A stretch of DNA of 64,000 bases from contig JAXMDM010000005.1 of NCBI GenBank assembly GCA_046348835.1, positions 124,001 to 188,000 of the forward strand, read 5' to 3'. The position numbers and the translations under genes are program-made. Below the pieces are notes generated by a model that worked only from the letters and a program-made list of their open reading frames with translations, made no database searches and was not told where the DNA came from. Origin of the DNA: Defluviicoccus sp046348835. Lineage in GTDB: Bacteria; Pseudomonadota; Alphaproteobacteria; Rhodospirillales; Defluviicoccaceae. Below are positions 8,452 to 17,156 of this stretch, one piece after another (position 1 is the first letter of the stretch; every line of letters starts with the position of its first letter).

Positions 8452-10390
8452 CGGCACTCCCGGCCGCTGCCACCGCCGCGGGGACGGCCTCCGGCACCTC
8501 GACGACGAACTCGGCGCCGCCATCGGGGTGATTGCGGGCCGAAAGGTTGCCGCCGAATTCGCGAAGGATGCCGTCGGAAATGGTAAGACCCAGACCAAGG
8601 CCGATGCCGGCCGGCTTGGTGGTAAAGAACGGCTCGAACATCCGCGCCAGCACCTCCGGCGGCAGTCCCGGGCCGTTGTCGCGAAAGCGGATGCGCACCC
8701 GCCGGGCGCTCTGCTCTTCACCCGGCACGGTGCCGACGTCGATGTCGATCCGTCCCCGTCCGGGGGTGCCGGCGGGGAGGGGCGGGTCGGCGCGCGGCGG
8801 CCCCGACGACAGCGCATCGATGGCATTGCCGAGCAGATTGATGAATACCTGTTCGAGGCGGGTGGGGTCGCAAAGGGCGGTCAGCTCCGGCTGAGCACCG
8901 GAGCGGATAACGTCGATCTTCTGCCGGGCGAGACGGGTCTCCACCAGTGCCAGTGCATGGTCGAGGCAGGCGCGGATCGGCGCCGGCTCCGGGCGGCCGC
9001 TGGATTTACGGGCGAAGCTTTTCAGCTGGCTGGTGATCTTGCCCATGCGCTCGATCGTTCGACCGATCATCTCCAGGTTGCCGCGAACGGCATCGGGGCG
9101 ATCTCGATCGAGGAGGAGCAAGGCGTTGTCGGCGAGGGTGCGGAGCGCCGCGACCGGCTGATTGAGTTCGTGAGTCATTCCCGCCGCCATCTGGCCGATC
9201 ACCGCCAGCTTGCCGGCGTGGACGAGGCCGTCCTGAGCCTCGCGCAGCACGATCTCGGTGCGCTCACGCTCCGCCACCTCCTGTCGCAACGAGGCATTGG
9301 CGGCGGAAAGCTCGGCGGTGCGCTCGGCCACATTGCGTTCCAGTTCCGCATTGGCCCGCTCAAGGGCCTCCTTGGCGGCAAGCCGCAGCCGCATCGACCG
9401 CTGCCGCGCCGACAGGTAGAGGAAGAGGAGGAAGATGGTGCCGATCACCAGCGCGACAACGATCTGAGCGGCTCGTACGAGGATATTCGCCCCGTCGAGG
9501 TGGGAGAGAACGATGATCTTCCAGCCGGAGCGGGCCAGTTCGCCCTCTTCCGCGAGAAACAGGGCACGCTGGCTCCCGCCGCCGGTCGCGTCCCAAGGCA
9601 CGGAGACGACGGACGATCCGTCCGACAACCGTTCCTTCACCTGCAGCCCGAGGGGGTTCAACTCCATCCGGGCGTACTTGCGGCTGGCCCGCGCCTTCTC
9701 CAGGTCCTCCGGTGCCACCTGGTTCATGGCGCGATAACGCCAGGCGGGATTGCTGGTGAGGATGATGACGCCGTATTCGTCCACCACCATCGCCGGGTCG
9801 GCACCGAGTCCCCAGGGGTTTTCGACGCGATTGATCGCTACCTTGACCACGGCGACCCCCTTGGGCTCGCCGGCGATGTCGATCCGACGGGCGAAGTAAT
9901 AGCCGGGTTCGCCGCTGGTAGTCCCGATGCCGTAGAACTCGGCCTCGCCGTCGCGGAGCGCGTTGAAGACATAAGGACGATAGGAGAGATCGATGCCGGA
10001 AAAACTGATCGGCTCGTCCCAGTTGCTGGTGGCGATTACCGTGCCGGCGGGATCGACCAGATAGAGGGCCGAAGAACCGGCTTCCTGGTTAACCGTTTTC
10101 AGGAAGCCGTTAACCTCAGCGGTGAGTCCGGGCTCACCTGGGTTCGCCAACAGCTCGATGACCCGTTCGTCGAGGGGAACCAGATTGGGCAGATAGTTGT
10201 ACTTGGATAGCTCGCCGCCCAGCAGGTCCCTGTAGCGCTCGAGGCGGAGCTTCCCCTGCTCGTGGATGAGCGTTACCTGCGCCCGCTCCACGACCTGGCC
10301 GACGATGATGACCGAGACGACCATTAACGCGATCCAGCCGCTCCAAAGCGCCAGGCGACGCAGCGACAGCACGCGGGGGGATGGGGGCAT
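8441..10390 (-). CDS. dctB: Sensor histidine kinase, DctB-like
   Basis: A 649-residue membrane sensor. Transmembrane segment 1 is at about 13-33, followed by a periplasmic double-Cache-like domain (about 45-300, with SSALYLVDPAGTVIATSNWD and GYYFARRI, hallmarks of DctB-type dicarboxylate sensors). Segment 2 is at about 305-327, then a coiled coil (330-385). The kinase core has its H-box at His407 (GMTHELNQP), and N, G1 (DNGPGLPPEV) and G2 (GLGLGL) boxes are visible. The ATG at 10390 is chosen because it immediately precedes the first membrane segment; an upstream in-frame start would add 45 residues of unlikely sequence. It is co-transcribed with the overlapping regulator gene. Confidence 0.92.
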   Translation of the reverse strand: MPPSPRVLSLRRLALWSGWIALMVVSVIIVGQVVERAQVTLIHEQGKLRLERYRDLLGGELSKYNYLPNLVPLDERVIELLANPGEPGLTAEVNGFLKTVNQEAGSSALYLVDPAGTVIATSNWDEPISFSGIDLSYRPYVFNALRDGEAEFYGIGTTSGEPGYYFARRIDIAGEPKGVAVVKVAINRVENPWGLGADPAMVVDEYGVIILTSNPAWRYRAMNQVAPEDLEKARASRKYARMELNPLGLQVKERLSDGSSVVSVPWDATGGGSQRALFLAEEGELARSGWKIIVLSHLDGANILVRAAQIVVALVIGTIFLLFLYLSARQRSMRLRLAAKEALERANAELERNVAERTAELSAANASLRQEVAERERTEIVLREAQDGLVHAGKLAVIGQMAAGMTHELNQPVAALRTLADNALLLLDRDRPDAVRGNLEMIGRTIERMGKITSQLKSFARKSSGRPEPAPIRACLDHALALVETRLARQKIDVIRSGAQPELTALCDPTRLEQVFINLLGNAIDALSSGPPRADPPLPAGTPGRGRIDIDVGTVPGEEQSARRVRIRFRDNGPGLPPEVLARMFEPFFTTKPAGIGLGLGLTISDGILREFGGNLSARNHPDGGAEFVVEVPEAVPAAVAAAGSADGR

Positions 10391-10530
10391 CGTCTGCGCG
10401 GCAAACTCCTCTCGCCAACAACCGACGTCCTTGCCGTCGGTGGCTCGGCATCGGGCCTCGCCTAGTGTCGCTTCGCAACCGCTGCTTGACAATGCCTGGA
10501 CGGGCGGCGAGGCGGCCAACGGCATCCCAC

Positions 10531-10564
10531 AAAAAAAAGAGAGCGCACCTTCGGGCGCGCTCTC
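10531..10564 (-). terminator. Intrinsic terminator reading leftward
   Basis: On the minus strand a GC-rich hairpin (arms GAGAGCGC and GCGCTCTC, extended by a G-U pair to about 11 bp, CGAA loop) is followed at once by eight T residues. This is a textbook Rho-independent terminator for leftward transcription. It lies 525 bases past the end of the nearest upstream minus-strand gene (the NodT-type factor at 11089) and 140 bases before the dctB-like start, so it may end a separate short RNA or insulate dctB from the exporter operon. Confidence 0.75.
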
Positions 10565-11088
10565 GAGGTGTCTCCCGGGAGGTCCCCCGCCGTCGGTCTG
10601 CAGACCATTGACCGGCGGCGGAGGGGGGAGAACTCAATTCAAGCCATTTCCGCAAACGGCGGGCGCCGGGAACGGCGCCGTGTCTTCGACGGATGACGGT
10701 CGAAGTGCAATCAACCGCGACCGATAGATAGATAGAATGATCTAGTTACTCCCATAAGTATGAATTAATGCTTAAATATAGTCTTATGAGCGAACCAAGT
10801 GCTTATGCGATATTAGAAACATCGGGGTATTTCCGCTTGGGGCCAGCTTATCTCGTTGTCTTAAACAAGGAGACCGGTACGGGCCGCTTCTCCGATCCCG
10901 CATTGGCAAGAGCATCCGCCGTGCCAGCGCCGCCTTCGCCGGACAGAATCGCCAAATAACTGGAAAGATTTGATTTTTTCCAAGGACCGGGGAGAAGCCG
11001 GCGGCCGTCAATGCGGTTTCCCGGACCGACCCGCGTCTCGGTCGGGCGGAAATCCGCACGCGTTTCCTTCGGGAACCTCGGAGGAGGC
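10565..11088. other. Intergenic region with hairpins and an AT-rich patch
   Basis: About 700 bases lie between the dctB-like start (10390) and the end of the NodT gene (11089). Besides the terminator at 10531-10564, a second strong hairpin spans 10587-10621 (12-bp arms, one mismatch or wobble, 11-base loop). A GATA tandem (GATAGATAGATAGA) sits at 10723-10736, inside a clearly AT-rich stretch running to about 10870. Frames of 63 and 91 residues exist here but show no credible protein. The hairpins plus terminator could form a small RNA. Confidence 0.5.
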
Positions 11089-12588
11089 TTAGCGGGCGGC
11101 GATGCCGCTGCGCACGTCCCAGCCGCCGCCGATGGCCTGATAGAGCCTGACCAAGTTGGTGGTCAGCGTCGTCTCGCTGACCGCCAGGTCGGTTTCCGCC
11201 ACGTAGAGGGTGCGCTGGGCGACGAGGACGTCGAGGAAGGGAGTCAGGCCGCGCACCCAGAGCTCGGTGGCGAGGGCGAGCGCCTCGCGCGAGGTCTGCG
11301 CCGAGCGGTCGAGGGCGGCCCGCCGCCGCACCTCCTCGCTATAGGCGGTGAGGGCGTTCTCCACCTCCTCGAGCGCGGTGAGCACCGTGTTCTGGTAGGT
11401 GGCGGCAGCTTGATCGGTGCGCGCCCGCTGCACCTCCACCTCGGCCCGGCGCCGGCCGCCGTCGAGGACGGGAATGTCCAGTTGCGGGCCGATCGACCAG
11501 ATCAGGCTGTCGGTCTGAAACAGCTTTTCGAGGTTGCGGCTGCCGATGCCGATGGTGCCGTTTATGGTCAGCGTCGGGTAACGGTCTGCTTCGGCGAGGC
11601 CGATGTTGGCGGTCGCCTGGGCGAGGAGCCGCTCGGCATTGCGAATGTCGGGTCGTCGGCGGACCAGGTCGGCGGGAATACCCAACTGCAGGGCCTGTTC
11701 GGATACCGGGATCGGCGTCGCGTCGGCGAGGCGGGCGGAGAGGGCCGTGGGCGTCTGGCCGGTCAGCACGCTGAGGCGGTGCACGTCGGCGGCGAAGGCG
11801 GCCTGCAGGGGGGGAAGCTGCGCCTCCGTCGTCGCCATTTCGGCTTCGGCGCGGACGACATCGAGGCCGGTGCCGGTTCCCGCCTGCGCCTTGGCCCGGC
11901 TGATGTCGACCGTGTCCCGTTGTGAAGCGATCTGCTCACGGGTGATATCCATCCGCAGCTGCAGGCCCCGTGCATCGACGTAGGTGCGCCCCACTTCGGC
12001 GGCGAGGCTCAAGCGGACCCCGGCCGCCGCCGTCTCGGCGGCGCCGATACCCGCCTGCGCCGCCTCGATACCGCGGCGCACCTTGCCGAACAGGTCGATT
12101 TCCCAGCCTGCCGCGAATTCGCTGGTGAACCGGTCGTCGCCGGCAAGGGAGGAGCTGGAGTCGGTGAAGCTGGAGCCGCCGACGCTGGTGAGGGTCTGGC
12201 TGCCGCGCCCGCGTTCGTAGGCGGTCGACTGATCGACGGTGGGAAACAGACCGCTCTCCGTCCGTCGCCGCACCGCCCGTGCTTCGGTGATGGCGGCGAC
12301 CGCCCGCCGGAGATCGTAGTTGGCGGCCAGCGCTTCGTCGATCAGCGCCGGCAGCAGCGGATCGTTGAAGCTGGCCCACCAGCCGGCGTTGGCCGAGCCG
12401 TCCTCGTCGTCGCCCGACCGTTCCGTGCCCTCGCCGGCGACCGTCGCCGCCGGCATGAGCGGGGCGTTTGCCCATCCTGTGGGCAATCCCGACGAGTCGG
12501 GCGGCTGGTAGTCGGGCCCGACGACGCACCCGGCCACGGCGGCGGCGAGGATTCCGACCGCGGCGACGGACCTGACGCAACCGCTCAC
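11089..12588 (-). CDS. Outer-membrane efflux lipoprotein, NodT family (TolC-like)
   Basis: A 499-residue outer-membrane factor of the RND/ABC efflux type. The start is a GTG at 12588 overlapping the adaptor gene's stop by four bases (GTGA). The signal peptide ends in the lipobox VAGC with Cys21 as the lipidated residue, followed by VGPDYQPP, the hallmark of NodT/OprM lipoproteins. Two repeated OEP domains with long helices follow; the second contains RRRPDIRNAERLLAQATANIGLAEAD in segments typical of the family. It would form the trimeric outer-membrane channel of the exporter encoded just upstream. It is the last gene of a four-gene leftward operon. Confidence 0.92.
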   Translation of the reverse strand: MSGCVRSVAAVGILAAAVAGCVVGPDYQPPDSSGLPTGWANAPLMPAATVAGEGTERSGDDEDGSANAGWWASFNDPLLPALIDEALAANYDLRRAVAAITEARAVRRRTESGLFPTVDQSTAYERGRGSQTLTSVGGSSFTDSSSSLAGDDRFTSEFAAGWEIDLFGKVRRGIEAAQAGIGAAETAAAGVRLSLAAEVGRTYVDARGLQLRMDITREQIASQRDTVDISRAKAQAGTGTGLDVVRAEAEMATTEAQLPPLQAAFAADVHRLSVLTGQTPTALSARLADATPIPVSEQALQLGIPADLVRRRPDIRNAERLLAQATANIGLAEADRYPTLTINGTIGIGSRNLEKLFQTDSLIWSIGPQLDIPVLDGGRRRAEVEVQRARTDQAAATYQNTVLTALEEVENALTAYSEEVRRRAALDRSAQTSREALALATELWVRGLTPFLDVLVAQRTLYVAETDLAVSETTLTTNLVRLYQAIGGGWDVRSGIAAR

Positions 12589-13622
12589 GAAGCCTCCCCG
12601 GTACGCTGCGAGGTGGGCGCGGGCGATCCCGTCTGCGGGGTATCCGAAGACTGCGCCGGGCCGACCGGCGGCGCATCGATGAAAACATCGACCTGCTGCC
12701 CGATATAGGCGGGGATGACGCCATTCTCGAAGCTGTAGACGACCTGGAGGACGCGGGTATCGACCCGCTCCGAACTGGCGCCGGTGAGCGAGCGTTTCGG
12801 CACCACGTAGGGTTCCACGTACTCGAAACGCAGAGCGACCGAGAGGTCGCGGTTGCCGCGAAGATAGGCCCGCGCCGGAGCCCCCGGCTGAAAGCGCCAA
12901 GCGTCGTTCTCGTCGATATCGACGCGGATATTGAGACGGTTGACGCTGCCGATCATCATCAACGGCGTGTCCAAAACCCCGGTCGGGGCATATTCGCCCA
13001 GCCGGATGTTGACCTGCAGGACCTGCCCGTCGATGGGCGCCCGCACCGTCAGTCGATCGAGATTGGTCTCGGTTTCCGCCACTTCCGCTTCCGCGTTGGC
13101 GGCGTCGGCGACCGCCGCCTTCAGCCGCGCCTCCGCCAGTTGAACGGCATACCGGCGTTTGCTGAGATCCTCGGCACTGATGGCACGCCGGTCGGTTATG
13201 CTCTCTGCGAGCTTGAGCTGAACCCGGACGTCGCCCAGTGTCGCCTCCGCTTCCGGCACCCGTGCCTTGGCCGCCACCACGTTGGTGCGACGCGTCTGCA
13301 GCTGGGCGACGAGATCGCGGTCGTCGAGCCGGAACAGCGGATCGCCGGCCTTTGCCATGCTGCCGACCTGGACGAAGATGCGGGTGACGACGCCGCCCAC
13401 CGGCGTCGAGATGGCGATGTTGCGGGTGCTGGCTTCAATGATCCCCGAGCCGGCCACGTAGGCCGGGAAGCTGGCCACCGACGGCTCGGCCACCATTTGC
13501 GGCGGCGGCGTCGGCGGGTTCGACCGGCTGGCGACGATGAAGACCGACACGGCGCCGGCCACCGCCAGCAGGGGCAGGAGAAATTTCCGCAAACCCAGGA
13601 TGGTGTGGAGGATACGCTTCAC
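12585..13622 (-). CDS. Periplasmic adaptor (HlyD/MFP family)
   Basis: A 345-residue membrane-fusion protein. One N-terminal membrane anchor (about residues 14-31) is followed by a lipoyl half-motif (about 68-100, PVGGVVTRIFVQVGSMAKAGDPLF), an alpha-helical hairpin (about 105-190), the second lipoyl half (RAPIDGQVLQVNIRLGEYA) and a beta-barrel domain. It bridges the inner-membrane ABC transporter and the NodT channel. Both ends overlap neighbours by four bases (ATGA with the ATPase gene, GTGA with the channel gene), showing a tightly coupled operon. The C-terminal tail is proline/serine/threonine-rich. It resembles DevB of the cyanobacterial DevBCA glycolipid exporter in layout. Confidence 0.9.
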   Translation of the reverse strand: MKRILHTILGLRKFLLPLLAVAGAVSVFIVASRSNPPTPPPQMVAEPSVASFPAYVAGSGIIEASTRNIAISTPVGGVVTRIFVQVGSMAKAGDPLFRLDDRDLVAQLQTRRTNVVAAKARVPEAEATLGDVRVQLKLAESITDRRAISAEDLSKRRYAVQLAEARLKAAVADAANAEAEVAETETNLDRLTVRAPIDGQVLQVNIRLGEYAPTGVLDTPLMMIGSVNRLNIRVDIDENDAWRFQPGAPARAYLRGNRDLSVALRFEYVEPYVVPKRSLTGASSERVDTRVLQVVYSFENGVIPAYIGQQVDVFIDAPPVGPAQSSDTPQTGSPAPTSQRTGEAS

Positions 13623-14383
13623 GGCGTGGTTCCGCTCTGTTGGGCGGGAGCCGAATCGCCCGCTGCCATCAGCCCCGACACCTCGCCCCGCTCGTGCAAG
13701 GCAACGATCCGTCCGTCGTCCATTTCGGCGATGCGGTCGGCGAAGTCGAAGATGCGCGGGTCATGGGTAACGATGATCAATGAACGACCGTCTTCGAGGG
13801 CGACCCGGGTCATGAGCTCCATCAGGGTCTGTCCGGTGCGATGGTCGAGGGCGCTCGTCGGCTCGTCGCAGACGACCAGCCGCGGCTTGTGGACGAGGGC
13901 GCGGGCGATGGCCACCCGCTGCTGCTGGCCTCCGGAAAGCTGGTCCGGGCGATAGGTGGCGCGATCGGCGAGCCCGACGGCGGCGAGGGTGTCGGTGGCG
14001 CGCGCCACGGCCTCGTCGAAGGAGGTGTTCTGAACCAGCAGCGGCACGGCGACATTTTCCGCCGCGGTCAAGGTCGGAAGCAGATTATAGGCCTGAAAGA
14101 CGAAGCCGATGCTGGTGCGGCGAAACGCCGTCTTTTCAGACTGGTTCAGCAGGTTCAATTCCTGATCCAACACTCGGCACTCGCCGCCGTCGGCATCGAG
14201 GATGGCGGCGAGGATCGAGATCAGGGTGGTTTTGCCGCAACCGGACGGGCCGACCAGCATCATCAGTTCGCCGTAGCGCACATCCAGATCGATTCCGCGC
14301 AGCGCCATCACCTGTGCGGCGCCGGTGCCGAACGACCGGGTGACGCCTTTGCAATGGACGGCAAAGGGTGAGGACTGGCCCAT
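13619..14383 (-). CDS. ABC transporter ATP-binding protein (MacB/DevA/LolD-like)
   Basis: A 254-residue nucleotide-binding subunit. Walker A is GPSGCGKTT (about 44-52), the Q-loop lies in FVFQAYNLLPTLTAAENV, the signature is LSGGQQQRVAIARAL, Walker B is LVVCDEPTSALD and the H-loop is VTHD. The AENVAVPLL signature places it in the LolD/MacB/DevA group, which energises export to or through the outer membrane. It overlaps the adaptor gene by four bases and lies four bases after the permease stop, so the four genes form one transcription unit. Confidence 0.93.
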   Translation of the reverse strand: MGQSSPFAVHCKGVTRSFGTGAAQVMALRGIDLDVRYGELMMLVGPSGCGKTTLISILAAILDADGGECRVLDQELNLLNQSEKTAFRRTSIGFVFQAYNLLPTLTAAENVAVPLLVQNTSFDEAVARATDTLAAVGLADRATYRPDQLSGGQQQRVAIARALVHKPRLVVCDEPTSALDHRTGQTLMELMTRVALEDGRSLIIVTHDPRIFDFADRIAEMDDGRIVALHERGEVSGLMAAGDSAPAQQSGTTP

Positions 14384-14387
14384 CTCC

Positions 14388-15539
14388 TCAGCCTTTGAAC
14401 ACGACCGCCGGCTCCAGCTTGATCACCCGACGTATGCTCAGCAGGGCGGTGCAAAGGCAGACGAGCAGCACGGAAACGGCGGTTATCACCGGGATCTGCC
14501 AGACGAGGAGGAAGCGGACGTTGGTGCCGGCGGTGAAGTAGTTCCACAGCCCCACCGCGCCGACGCCGAGCCCGTAGCCGGTGGCGCCGGCGATCAATGC
14601 CTGCGTCATCACCATCCGCATCAGTGTCCAGTTGCTGGCACCCACCGCCTTCAGGACGCCAAAATAGCGCAGATTCTCCATGGTGAAGGAATAAAAACTC
14701 TGCCCGGCGATCAATGCCCCGATGAGAAAGCCCAGCGCCACCGATGTGGCGAAGTTGATCAAGATGCCGGTATTGCGGAGGAAGTAATCGATCGTCATCC
14801 GCTGGAAATCGTCCCAGGTGTAGGCGCCGAGGCCGGTCGAACGCCTGATCGCTTCCGCCACCTTGAGCGGGTCGTCTCCGGGCCGGACCTTGACCAGGAT
14901 ATAGGTCAAGAGCTTCCGTTCGCTCGGCACGAACGCCTTTGCCCGTGAGTAGGTGGTGTGAATGATCGGCTGCGAACCGAAGCTGAGAGACAGCTGCGAG
15001 ATGCCGACGACGGTGGCGCGATTATCGTTGAGTTCGAGCACGTCGCCGATCTCGAGGGGCACCTTCCGGCCATCCACCGTCCGCGTCAGCCGTTGCGATG
15101 CGCCGTATTGGTCGACGATGATGCTATCGGCTTGACGGAGATCGATCAGGCTTCCCTTGACCAGGTTGGCCGGGCCGCCGATGAGCGTCGCATCGTCGAG
15201 ACCGATAAGGACGCAATTCTGAAACGTTCCGTCCTCCATCCGGACGCGGATCGAGCCCTTGTACAGCGGCACCGCCCATTCCACCCCCTCGACCCCGCGC
15301 ACCGCATAAAGCTTGGTGTCCTGCATCGGCTTGAGGTCATCGACGTATTGCACCTTTGGATCCATCACCCACAGATCGACCTTGCCGATATCGCTCATGA
15401 AGCTGTACGTGCGCGACATGATGCCGACGAAGGTTGCCGGCTGCTGGGTCATGACAAAGGATGTAAAAGAGAGGGCGATGATGATGGCAAAGTACTTGCC
15501 GCGGTTGCCGGTCAACATCTTGAGGGCTACGGTGAACAT
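14388..15539 (-). CDS. ABC transporter permease, FtsX/DevC-like
   Basis: A 383-residue MacB/FtsX-type permease. One membrane segment near residues 15-35 is followed by a large periplasmic domain (about 40-260) and three C-terminal segments (about 263-285, 308-335, 348-370). The pattern matches DevC-type permeases that work with a separate HlyD adaptor and a TolC-like channel. It is the first gene of the leftward operon permease-ATPase-adaptor-channel. The substrate is unknown; a lipid, glycolipid or small toxic molecule is typical for this transporter class. Confidence 0.9.
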   Translation of the reverse strand: MFTVALKMLTGNRGKYFAIIIALSFTSFVMTQQPATFVGIMSRTYSFMSDIGKVDLWVMDPKVQYVDDLKPMQDTKLYAVRGVEGVEWAVPLYKGSIRVRMEDGTFQNCVLIGLDDATLIGGPANLVKGSLIDLRQADSIIVDQYGASQRLTRTVDGRKVPLEIGDVLELNDNRATVVGISQLSLSFGSQPIIHTTYSRAKAFVPSERKLLTYILVKVRPGDDPLKVAEAIRRSTGLGAYTWDDFQRMTIDYFLRNTGILINFATSVALGFLIGALIAGQSFYSFTMENLRYFGVLKAVGASNWTLMRMVMTQALIAGATGYGLGVGAVGLWNYFTAGTNVRFLLVWQIPVITAVSVLLVCLCTALLSIRRVIKLEPAVVFKG

Positions 15540-15891
15540 GTCTTTCGGTGCCCGTTCAGCGACGCCTGCAATCGAGCCACGGGGTCGGGATCACCGCCAT
15601 GGCAGCCGGGCATAGGCGGCTTCCGCGCCACCCCCCGGCGAAGGGCCCTCGTCTTCCTTGGATCCGTTCGCGCAGGTCGAGATACTCCGCATGCACCTTG
15701 CGCAAGACCTCGAACTCAGCGCTCGGTACCGGATGGATATCCTCCCGATGCGTTGCCTGGCAGGTACGTGATCGATCACTCAGAATAAGCTTGGCCCGAC
15801 GGGATTCAAGGCTTGCAGGATCACGAATGGTTGCACGCTCGGGGGCTAGGGGAACCAAGGCGCGAGCCTGCGGAGGAGAGCGGATCGGACG
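15540..15891. other. Intergenic region with a possible degenerate small ORF
   Basis: About 350 bases lie between the divergent permease and SDR genes. On the minus strand around 15560-15740, one frame gives a helical, charged stretch (EFEVLRKVHAEYLDLRERI) that loses protein character, while a neighbouring frame continues with GGGAEAAYARLPWR. This looks like a short gene broken by a frameshift, or chance. No clear start or ribosome-binding site was found. It also must hold the promoters for both flanking genes; none is obvious. Confidence 0.3.
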
Positions 15892-16662
15892 ATGGGAACG
15901 CTGACAGACCGGGTCGCCCTCGTCACCGGCGCCACGTCGGGTATCGGGCGCGCCGTCGCCGAAGCTTTTGCCGGGCAGGGCGCGAACGTTGTCGGGGTAG
16001 GGCGCAATGGGGCGGCGGGTGTCGAGATGGAACGGGCGCTCCGCGGGGCGGGCGGCCGCTTCCGGTTCGTCTCGTGTGACGTGGGCCGGGAGGAGGAGGT
16101 CGATGCCCTGTTTGCCGGGGTGCGGGCCGATGCCGGTCGTCTCGATCTCGCCGTCAACTGCGCCGGGGTCGAGCATACCGCATCGCTGGCTGAGTGCGAC
16201 GCCGACGCCTATGACCGGGTATTCGGGACCAACGTTCGCGGCCTCTTCCTCTGCCTGCGGGCGGAAATCCGCTCCATGGGCGAGAGCGGCGGCGGCGCCA
16301 TCGTCAACGTCGGCTCCATCGCCGGACGGCGCGCCTTCCGCCGGAACGGCCTCTACGGCGCCAGCAAGGCGGCGGTGACGATGCTGACCCGCACCTGCGC
16401 GCTGGAGTGCGGCGGTCTTGGCATCCGCGTCAACGAGGTGGCGCCGGGGCCGACGGCGACGCCAATGCTGGGTCGCTACCTCGACGGCCTTCCGGCGGCG
16501 GAAGCGGCGGCGCTCCGAGACAAGATGTCCGCCGCCACCCCGCTCGGCGCCATCAGCACCGCAACCGATGTGGCCCGGGCCATCGTCTTCTTGTGTTCGG
16601 ACGAGGCGGGGCAAATCACCGGTGCGACCCTCACCGTCGATGGCGGGTTCGTGCTCGCCTGA
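15892..16662 (+). CDS. SDR-family oxidoreductase
   Basis: A 256-residue classical short-chain dehydrogenase/reductase. The cofactor motif TGATSGIG is at residues 12-19, and NCAGV follows near 89-93. The catalytic set is complete: Asn114, Ser142, Tyr155 and Lys159 (YGASK). The PG motif (APGPTATPM) and the ending GATLTVDGGFVLA are typical of tetrameric FabG-like enzymes. Residues after the second strand (GVGRNG) hint at NADP(H) use. The substrate is not predictable. The ATG follows a GGAGAGCGGATCGGACG region with a GGAG about 15 bases upstream. It is transcribed alone. Confidence 0.9.
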   Translation: MGTLTDRVALVTGATSGIGRAVAEAFAGQGANVVGVGRNGAAGVEMERALRGAGGRFRFVSCDVGREEEVDALFAGVRADAGRLDLAVNCAGVEHTASLAECDADAYDRVFGTNVRGLFLCLRAEIRSMGESGGGAIVNVGSIAGRRAFRRNGLYGASKAAVTMLTRTCALECGGLGIRVNEVAPGPTATPMLGRYLDGLPAAEAAALRDKMSAATPLGAISTATDVARAIVFLCSDEAGQITGATLTVDGGFVLA

Positions 16663-16683
16663 GCGGGTGCCGGCGAGGCCGCT

Positions 16684-17028
16684 TCAGCCGGCGCGGCCGA
16701 TCCGCCGATGACGGACGACGAAGACGACGATGACGATGGCGACGGCAATGCCGGCGATGATCAGCACCCAGAAGACCGCTTGCCCCTCGTCGTCCGGGCC
16801 GCCGCGGAGATGGGTGTCGGCAAACCCGGGGGATACGACATGGGGCGTTGCCTGCGCCACCAGCGGCGCCGTCCGGGGCACCGTTGCCGCCACGCTACGA
16901 ACGGGGCCGGCGGCGATGTCGGCCGGCGCGGCGCCGGGGCGGGCGGCCTGTGCCATGGTTGCCGCCGATGCCGTATTGGTCAGGATAAGGGCCGCCAGCA
17001 GCAGCCCGGCTACATGCTTTACCCGCAT
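16684..17028 (-). CDS. Small exported protein with C-terminal membrane anchor
   Basis: A 114-residue protein of unknown family. It has an N-terminal signal peptide (MRVKHVAGLLLAALILTNTASAA), an alanine/proline-rich middle and a single C-terminal hydrophobic segment (about 84-105, VFWVLIIAGIAVAIVIVVFVV) followed by a short basic tail. The likely topology is a periplasmic loop anchored in the inner membrane. The ATG at 17028 is preferred because it starts the signal peptide and has a GAGGGA upstream. It lies 128 bases downstream of the TauE/SafE gene on the same strand. No function can be assigned. Confidence 0.6.
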   Translation of the reverse strand: MRVKHVAGLLLAALILTNTASAATMAQAARPGAAPADIAAGPVRSVAATVPRTAPLVAQATPHVVSPGFADTHLRGGPDDEGQAVFWVLIIAGIAVAIVIVVFVVRHRRIGRAG

Positions 17029-17156
17029 CGGCCGGTCCCTCGCTTGGTCTCCCACCGCCGGCAAGCGTTACATCCCGCCGTCGGCGGAGGCAAGCGCCGC
17101 CGTACCGCCGCCGGCGATGACGCGCGGCCGGGTTCCCGTGTGACCGCTCCCCGGGG

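Noticed and set aside
8528..10210. Plus-strand frame of 560 codons over dctB
   Set aside because: Shadow of the kinase gene; low-complexity composition and no family features, while the minus strand has intact H, N and G boxes.
10723..10736. GATA tandem as a start of a CRISPR or satellite array
   Set aside because: Only three full units, no spacers, and no further copies nearby.
10768..10959. 63-codon plus-strand frame in the AT-rich patch
   Set aside because: No ribosome-binding site and no protein-like pattern; the C-terminal half falls back to random Pro/Ala composition.
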